Shown piece after piece: positions 57,518-64,000 of a stretch of DNA of 64,000 nt. The notes below the pieces were generated by a model, which saw only the letters and a list, made by a program, of their open reading frames with translations, was not told the DNA's origin and did not search any database. The stretch is from the NCBI GenBank assembly GCA_963969495.1, contig OZ018326.1, positions 514,631 through 578,630 on the forward strand, read 5' to 3'. This DNA is from Ceratothoa steindachneri. Lineage: Eukaryota > Arthropoda > Malacostraca > Isopoda > Cymothoidae. Within the stretch, counting starts at the first letter, position 1. Each line of letters opens with the position of its first letter. The position numbers and the translations under genes are program-made.

Positions 57518-58835
57518 TCAAGAAACTTCTTCTTGATTAACCTTGCATTGAACAGAAGAACTTTCAGGGAGTCCCCGAATGTAGGACTCTCTACTCTCTT
57601 CCGTTTCCCGGTTTTCTTGCTGGAGCGAGGTCATTCCTCTTTGCGACCTCCGAAAATGTCGTTCCAGGAGTGACACGGGCGTACTGGCGTACCTCCGCTT
57701 CACTCTAGGCCTGACACTAGTTAAGGTCCGTTCCACGACATCTTGTAGCATGTTACAGAGTATGGCCTTTCCTTTAAAGTAAAGATGTACTCCATCCCTT
57801 TGGTAGAGATCATTTCTACCATAGAAGGTGCGGTAAGGGTCCACAAAAATACCCCCTTCCGCCGTACGCAAATCTCCGAGGCGTCGATTAAGGGAGACGT
57901 TCCTCGAGTGAGCGGTCCGGGTGTCACCTCTTCTCGGGAGCATCCCGATCCCTACACGTCTCCGTGTTTTTAGTTCACCGTCGTCCAGAGCACCCATGAC
58001 GTTAGGGCAACGACTGAGTTCTCAGAAATCTGAGATTTCGCCGCCTCTACTCTGATCTGCTGGTTTCCCCTCCCTGGTAGGCAACTTACCTTTACACTCA
58101 TGCTAAGGCGTGCTTCTAGCAGAGGTTGCAGGGCCCGTGCTTGAGAGTCCCCAATAAGGCTGACCCTCGCAATTTGTCTGCACTCTTTTCTTTCGCCAGA
58201 GACTTATCTCTTTAGTCTTTCGTCTCCGTATTTCCCTTTTTTTCTTCTTCATTTTCCCTCTTTTTCAATCTTCATTTGTCTTTTCTTCTGTTTCTCTTCT
58301 TCTCTTTCCACTTTCCCTTGCGCACCAGTAACGCTCGAATCCTCTACACTGGGGTGAACTGCATTAAGGTCATTGTTTTTCTTCTTCTTTTTTTTCTTTC
58401 TCTTATTAGTTTCTGGGCATGGCTGAAGTGGCACTGCTAATGCAGTTTCAGCTCCTTGAGTTGGAGTCTCATCGGCGGAACGACCCAAGTCAGTGGGAGT
58501 TTCGTCTTGAGTTGAGCTTACTGGGCCTCTAGTTTAGGGGCTAGCTCTAGGATTCTCTCCTGAAGACGCCGAATCTGAAGCACGTGCTGCGTTTCTAGGG
58601 TCTGTATTTTACTTTCCAGTGCTCTAGGTTTTTCTTCAGAGTTTTTGAAAAGATCTTTGAATTCACTGCAGTATGCCACTGCCTCTCGGACTTCTTCTTT
58701 AAGAATGCAGTCGGTGCATATACTTCCAGGGTAGCATTTCGAAAACCATCACTCCGGGGAGTCCACGCACCACTTATCCTTCTGGCCTATCGCACATGTA
58801 TATTTGAGTGCAGCTGAACCTTTTTCCCCTGTCAT
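57518..58835 (-). pseudogene. CR1 ORF1 with PHD-like and SGNH-esterase parts (broken)
   Basis: The start MTGEKGSAALKYTC at 58,835 leads into a cysteine-rich region, WCVDSPE, stop, WFSKCYPGSICTDCILKEE, resembling a decayed PHD finger. A coiled-coil stretch follows (ESKIQTLETQHVLQIRRLQE), then a lysine-rich linker with seven Lys near 58,390. The 57,997-57,518 frame has YQRDGVHLYFKGKAILCNML, whose DGVH is the Asp-x-x-His block of SGNH hydrolases. PHD plus esterase in ORF1 is documented for CR1-like elements. Stops and shifts separate the parts. Confidence 0.7.
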
Positions 58836-58860
58836 TTTGAACACTTTCTCTCCCTCAAAA

Positions 58861-59815
58861 CTTTGCGACTAACCAAAAGTAAAAAAGGGGGGGGGAGTTC
58901 TCCCCGCGTCAGTCGCTCCAGCCTATCGATCAAAGACGTTTAGTATCTTTCAGAAAGCACGCTCCATGTGATGCTGTTCGTCCGACCGAGTCGTCAAATC
59001 TTGGCGTGCCGTGGCTCCCAACCAAGCAGCACTGACGGTCCCCGAAAGGGCCATCGATTTCTCACCAGGTGAACAACGGAGCCCGCCCCGTACTAAACTC
59101 CTACTAGTTCCCTTCACGATGGCTAAGATCTGGTAGCAGCGTTCAATGGATATCTCGCCACACCAAGAGTCTCAACCCAAGGCTTTTTATTGGCCTGGCA
59201 ACCAACCTAGGAACAAAGAGCCATCACCTCGGACCGATGCTAACAGAGGCACCCGTCAACGGTCACTAGAAATGGTCAATAATTACGCTCCAGGGAAGGG
59301 GTCAACGGGGCATTACCCTCATCCCATTCATCGTGCCCAGACGCCTAGGACACCTTTAGTCCTAGTCTCTCGAAACCGGTCAGCGTCGATTGGCGTTATT
59401 TATAGAGGTACCAGAACCTCTCTTCTGACGCATGAGGTAGCTGCCAGGTCCTTATATGTAGATAGAGGAAAAAAAGGGCAAGAGTGACATGGTAGGAGTA
59501 GTTTTTTTTATTTTTTGTTTTCTTTTTGTATAATAAGTAGAAGAGATATGATAAAAGTGAAAAAGGAGGATAAAATAGAAAAAAGGAAGAAAGGGCGCAC
59601 TTAGTCTGGAACCTCGTTTCTGACCAAATCGACAAGGGAAGCCCTACCAGGGGTACCCATAAGAGAGGTACCCCGGCTGGCATAGCCCAAAAAGTCAAAG
59701 GTACACACAAGCTCTGTTTCCGCAACAAGGTGGCGTCACAGAGTGTGTATCGTCATGAGTGGTTTCAACACACAAGTTGACTGAGAAACCAGAGAACCCT
59801 GTGGCGAGAACGCAC
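58861..59815. other. Spacer between divergent CR1 copies
   Basis: The left part may be the 5' UTR of CR1 copy 1. A G-run lies at about 58,888, and GC content is raised to about 59,460. A T/A-rich stretch follows (59,490-59,600). Short open frames in both strands match nothing I know. A small block near 59,600-59,700 repeats gaggtacc. Confidence 0.4.
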
Positions 59816-62220
59816 TACTCCTGGAGTTCGCGAACAACGAGTTCCTCACTCAATGGGTGAGAGAGCCAACGAGAGGAAACAATATCCTTGACTTGGTTTT
59901 CACCTCTGAGGATGACATCGTTGAGGACCTCTCTGTTGGCGAAGAGCTCGGTGGCAGTGACCACCAACTAATTAGATTTGTAGCCAAAGTTCTGAAGGCA
60001 GGGCCTGCAACTAGTAAATCGAAGAAACTCGATTTGAAAAGAGCAGACTTTGCAAGTCTTCGTGCTGAACTAACCGACGCGAGGCTAGAAGTGTGCGATG
60101 TTGTTGAAGACTCGTGGAACAGTTTCAAAACCACATTCATGAGTCTCCAGTCGCGTTTCATTCCTGTGAAATGTCCCCGTCAGTATTCTGTTCAACCAAA
60201 GTGGTTAAATCGAGAAATCGGCCAACTGCTTAGGAAGAAGAGAACTGTGTACCGACAATCGAAGATCTCGGGTGACTTTGACGAATACCGGAGGCAAGCC
60301 AGGAGAGTGAAGTCCAGCATAAGGGCGGCTAAGCCTTCTGAGGAACTCCGAGTGGTGAGACTCTGTAAAGAGAATCCCAAGGAGTTTTGGGAAATGTGAA
60401 CAGCCGTAAACCAATCCCTTGAACGATTGGCCCTTTGAGAAATGAGCAGGGGGCATTAAAGCACTTAGATGCAGAAAATGCTAACCTCCTCAACGACAAC
60501 TTCTCTTCAGTGTTTACAGAAGAGTGTGGTCCCATCCCCCAGCCAACGGATTCCAACTCGGGTGAAAAGATGGAGGATATGGACTTCACTGAAAGGGAAA
60601 TAGAAAAGAAGATAACTGACCTAAGGAAGAATAAGTCACCTGGCCCGGATGGGTTTCTACCTAAAGTGTTGAAAGAAGTGCGCGATCAAGTGTCACGACA
60701 CCTGAGCGCAATCTTCAACATGTCAATCGAGGCCGAATGCGTTCCTAGAGACTGGCGTGAAGCGGAGGTGACTCCTATATTGAAGAAAGAAGACCGTAGT
60801 CAACCGTCAAACTACCGACCTATCAGTATGACTTCGAGAGTCGGTAAACTCATGGAAAGCATTATAGTGGACAAAAGGACGTTGCATTTAGAGTCCAACT
60901 TGCTACTGAGGAGTGAGGAGTTCCTAGCACGGCTTTCAAAGGCAATGGTCATGCCCGACGATTCTTGTGGAATTCTTCCACTTCGTCTTTAGTGAGCACT
61001 ATCTGGACAAGGCGGTGGATGTAGTCTACTTAGACTTTCAGAAAGCCTTTGATAAGGTACCACACCGCCGCCTTCTTCGGAAAGTGCGAGCGCTGGGTAT
61101 AAACGGAAAAATAGCCGGCTGGATAGATAACTGGCTAAGTGGCAGACGGCAACGGGTGGTGTGAATGAACAGGCTTCTGAGTGGGGGCCCATTACTAGCG
61201 GGGTGTCTCAAGGTTCTGTCATGGGACCACTACTATTCATTATCTGTGTCAACGACATGGACGGTGACATGGTTGCCAAGATTTCTAAATTTGCCGACGA
61301 TATCAAGCTTGGTATGAACGTTGCAAAGGATGGAAATACTGCCCGACTGCAGGAAGATCTTGGGAAGATTGGGGAGTGGTCGGACACGTGGAAAATGCCT
61401 TTTAACGTGAACAAATGCAAAGTGATGCATATAAGCCACCGAAATCCCCAATCACCCTCTATCCTTAAAGGCACTGCTTTTGAATCCACCGACACTGAGA
61501 AGGAGACGGACTTGGACTTTACTATAACTAGTGACCTCAAGTTCACGAAACAGTGTATTGAGGTGGAGAAAAAAATCCCAAAGGATTTTAGGCTATATAA
61601 AGCGAGAGTTTGGATATCGGAACAAGGAGATAGTACTGTGTCTGTACAACTCCCTCGTTTAACCACACCTGTAGTATGCCGTGCAATTTTGGAGTCCTTC
61701 GTTTCGAAAGGACATCGCGAGATTGGAACGCGTCCAACCAGGGCGACCAAACTGATTCCCTCTATCAGGCATATGAGTTCTAATGATAGACTAAGGTAAT
61801 TAGATATGTTCTCGCTCGAGAACCAAGGACTACATGGTCAGCGTATCGAAGTGTTTAAACTACCCCGAGGCTTCGACAGACTGGAATACGGGGATATTTT
61901 ACAACTCAGCGAGGGGAGAATAAGAAATCACGGCTACAAACCTGAACTAAAGCGATACCACCATGATCTATGTGGGAAATTCTTCACATACCTTATCTGT
62001 GGTAGTTGGAATGCACTTTCGACGGAAGTCATCAACAGTGAAGCTGTTGACCAGTTCAAGTCAAAACTAGATAAAATCTTGCGAAATCACGGTTAAGATC
62101 CTCGCGAGTGATCTTCGAGGTTGCCAACGGACACCTTCGAGGATTACACTAAAAGTACCCTCCTTGTATGGACCGTAAGTTCTTCTAGGTTAATATTTTC
62201 CTTGTAGCTCCTTGTAGCTG
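59816..62220 (+). pseudogene. CR1-like element, copy 2, ORF2 (5'-truncated, broken)
   Basis: It begins within the endonuclease (LLLEFANNEFLTQW, REPTRGNNILDLVFTSEDD, GGSDHQLIRF), near 59,818. The linker PKWLNREIGQLLRKKRTVYR follows, then RT blocks RDWREAEVTPILKKEDRSQP, LDFQKAFDKVPHRRLL, TSGVSQGSVMGPLLFIICVN and KFADDIKLGM. The C-terminus DQFKSKLDKILRNHG ends at 62,096. The frame breaks at about 60,400, 60,900, 61,160, 61,590 and 61,797. The 3' UTR ends in CCTTGTAGCT repeated twice near 62,203-62,222. It is the same subfamily as copy 1 and in opposite orientation. Confidence 0.8.
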
Positions 62221-62629
62221 GTTTCTTGTCTGCGAACCCTTAGGGTGCCGGGGAGTCGCTTGAAAAGTGGCACATCGTGTCCTTGACTGATTCCAAAGAA
62301 TCTTCTTGATTACTGCTTGGATACCTCGTGAGTACTGCCTGACTCCTGCTTGAATACTGCTTTGCTTGTTCCCGTGCTGTGAAATATATACGACTTCGCC
62401 GGAAGCGATTTTGTTTGCCGTCGCAAGTGGGTCATACTCCGTCTCAAAGGCGCGGCGGGCAAGGGCTTAGCGACCTTGCGCTGATTTGGGTTCCGGGCTC
62501 CAGTTTGATTCGTTTCACTTTGTTATAGCCCCGGAAGCTTACTAAAAGACGCCGGTTGAAGGTCCTTTCGTCAGTGACATACTTTCTAGGCCTCTTTGTC
62601 CGCGTGACTCTCTCTCCCTCTTTCTAACA
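62221..62629 (-). mobile_element. Repeat family A, partial copy
   Basis: On the minus strand it starts TGTTAGAAAGAGGG, then agagagtcacgcgg. It shares tcttccggcgaagtcgtata-like, accttcaaccgg and gagcccggaacccaaa blocks with 46,286-46,680. It ends at the CR1 copy 2 terminal repeats, so only about half of the unit is present. Confidence 0.7.
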
Positions 62630-64000
62630 TGAGGCTTTCGGTCTCCCTTTATATTACACGTGAGGAGCGATTGCTAGTTTTCAGACATTTCCACTTAAAT
62701 CGTAGTGGCTCACCAGGAAGTTCTTTCGTGCTTAAATTCTTGAAGAGTCACTTCAATTTGAACAGAGTTGGCATTCCGATGTTAGGAGGAAATAAATCTC
62801 AATTTATATCAGATCTCATTAACATAGTGGAAGTGGGCAGATAAAAGTTTGTGCACCGTGTCTCACAGAGGAATTATTGATTGATCAAATAAGGATAGTC
62901 TAGATATATTTGCAAGCAAGTCCTTAAAACCAGTTTTCTTAATGTAGAAGAAAAGGTAACTGCTGAATAGATGCCATATTGACACACACATTTACATGCA
63001 GTTCCTCTTAATACCATAGGGTTTGTATGATTTCAGAGTGCACACTCAATGAGCACTGTTTTTATAACTTCCGCTAAATCCATTGAGAGAAAATATTCCA
63101 AACATTAAAGGAGAAAATATATCTTTTACCTTTACACAGGGGATAGTTATCGATCAATTTAGCAGGAAATATTAAACCAGCGTGCGTTCTTACACGTTTA
63201 GAAACTCCAATTAGAATATTTGCCTTTGCCTAGTTCACCTCTCCTAAACGAATAGATGTAACTATTGTCTCATTTTTATTAAGAAAACCTTTCCTATCTT
63301 ATAACTTTTACAGGTAAAGTTATAAAGTATGTGATATAGGTTGAAATTTTTTAATGTACATACAAATTAAGGGATATTTTTTATTAATAATTTAAAATGT
63401 TGGAATTTAATATGAGGAAGTTTTTGTTTTTAAAGAATCTCTTCCAAGTTTGATTTGCCGCAAATATACATTTTTCTACTTTCTCTTCGCTACCTAGCTA
63501 ATCTTGAACTGTTGTTAAATTATCGCAATTTATGGCTCTTTAAAGCTGCTGATTTTTAAAATAATTCCTGTATATCAATTTTCTCATTTACTCATATTCA
63601 TAGGCTTTTTTAACTCTAAATTCCACCAGATAATAACAAAGCTTCGCCTGTAGATTTGGAATTGATTTTCATGAAAAGTGAAGAGACTGACAAAAAACAC
63701 CAGTTTTTCTCGATCACAGTTTAATTTTGATAGGTAATTTGGATCTTGTGGTTTGAGAACGTAATTTGATTTTTTGTTAAAATTTTACGTTTCGTGCAGT
63801 TTTTTACTCTGATTATATGTATTTATCCTTTTGGAAGAAATTATTTGATTTTAAGTTAGGTTTGATTATTAAATTATGACGCAATTAATAATATTACTAT
63901 TATCAATTTATATTTATTTCAAAACAACTTGGAAATACATGGAGTACCTGTCTCTCCTATGGTTTCGCTCATATAAACATACCCTATAAGCGGAACCATG
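62630..64000. other. No recognised feature
   Basis: AT-rich to the window end. The frame at 62,629-62,844 has no family resemblance and overlaps the end of repeat A; I do not call it a gene. Confidence 0.4.

Larger units (their letters stand above)
54811..58860 (-). mobile_element. CR1-like non-LTR retrotransposon, copy 1
   Basis: The minus strand carries ORF1 (PHD-like and esterase parts), a damaged endonuclease, an intact-frame RT, and a 3' UTR. The 3' UTR ends in a short direct repeat, CCTTGTTACT then CCTTGTTACC, near 54,835-54,855. Short terminal tandem repeats in place of poly(A) are typical of CR1. The 5' limit is set by the ORF1 start at 58,835 and is otherwise uncertain. Confidence 0.8.

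Overview
The window is eukaryotic, repeat-dense invertebrate DNA, most likely from an arthropod. A decapod crustacean would fit, but the species cannot be fixed from sequence alone. The case for an arthropod is inference: Jockey-like non-LTR retrotransposons with CCHC gag proteins, two Penelope-like families, CR1-like elements with PHD and esterase ORF1 domains, several Tc1/mariner groups, and long (TA)n, (TC)n and (AG)n arrays. I recognise no host gene. Nearly everything that can be assigned is a mobile element, most of it decayed and much of it nested.

Layout: 1-5.96 kb is a Jockey-like element (minus) whose ORF1-ORF2 spacer carries a nested A-B-B'-A' duplication. 6.3-8.96 kb is a Penelope-like element (PLE, minus) with reverse transcriptase (RT) and GIY-YIG parts, followed by a LINE C-terminal scrap (9.4-9.8 kb) and a second PLE GIY-YIG fragment (10.2-10.9 kb). 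10.94-13.2 kb is a diverged Jockey-like copy (plus). 13.8-20.5 kb is a second copy of the first Jockey family (plus), split at 17.8-19.9 kb by an insertion carrying a long unassigned protein-coding remnant. 21-26.1 kb is a mosaic of PLE pieces and (TA)n arrays; its second PLE family is itself interrupted by a solo LTR with clear TG...CA ends and by a Tc1 element.

26-34 kb holds a short-motif tandem array and three more Tc1/mariner-type elements. One has a 95-bp intron and one has inverted repeats of about 220 bp. 34.1-37.2 kb is an LTR retrotransposon reduced to LTRs and gag, containing a perfect 36-bp-arm palindrome. 38.5-39.3 kb has scrambled Ty3/gypsy pol pieces. 39.66-40.6 and 42.98-44.28 kb are two mariner-type copies. 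45.85 kb has a PHD finger fragment and 46.2-47.1 kb an LTR-like repeat (family A). 48.54-50.79 kb is a Transib/RAG1-superfamily transposase remnant whose left edge begins with the RSS-like heptamer CACAGTG.

54.3-62.6 kb carries two CR1-like elements pointing away from each other. The minus copy keeps a 508-residue uninterrupted RT reading frame, and the 3' ends of both copies abut family A sequence. The remaining stretches are AT-rich with no feature I can support.

The most interesting signals are the Transib/RAG1-like remnant with its heptamer end, a recurrent hammerhead-like hairpin at several PLE-like tails beside (TA)n arrays, the unassigned protein family nested in the LINE, and the datable nesting in the 22.6-26.1 kb PLE.
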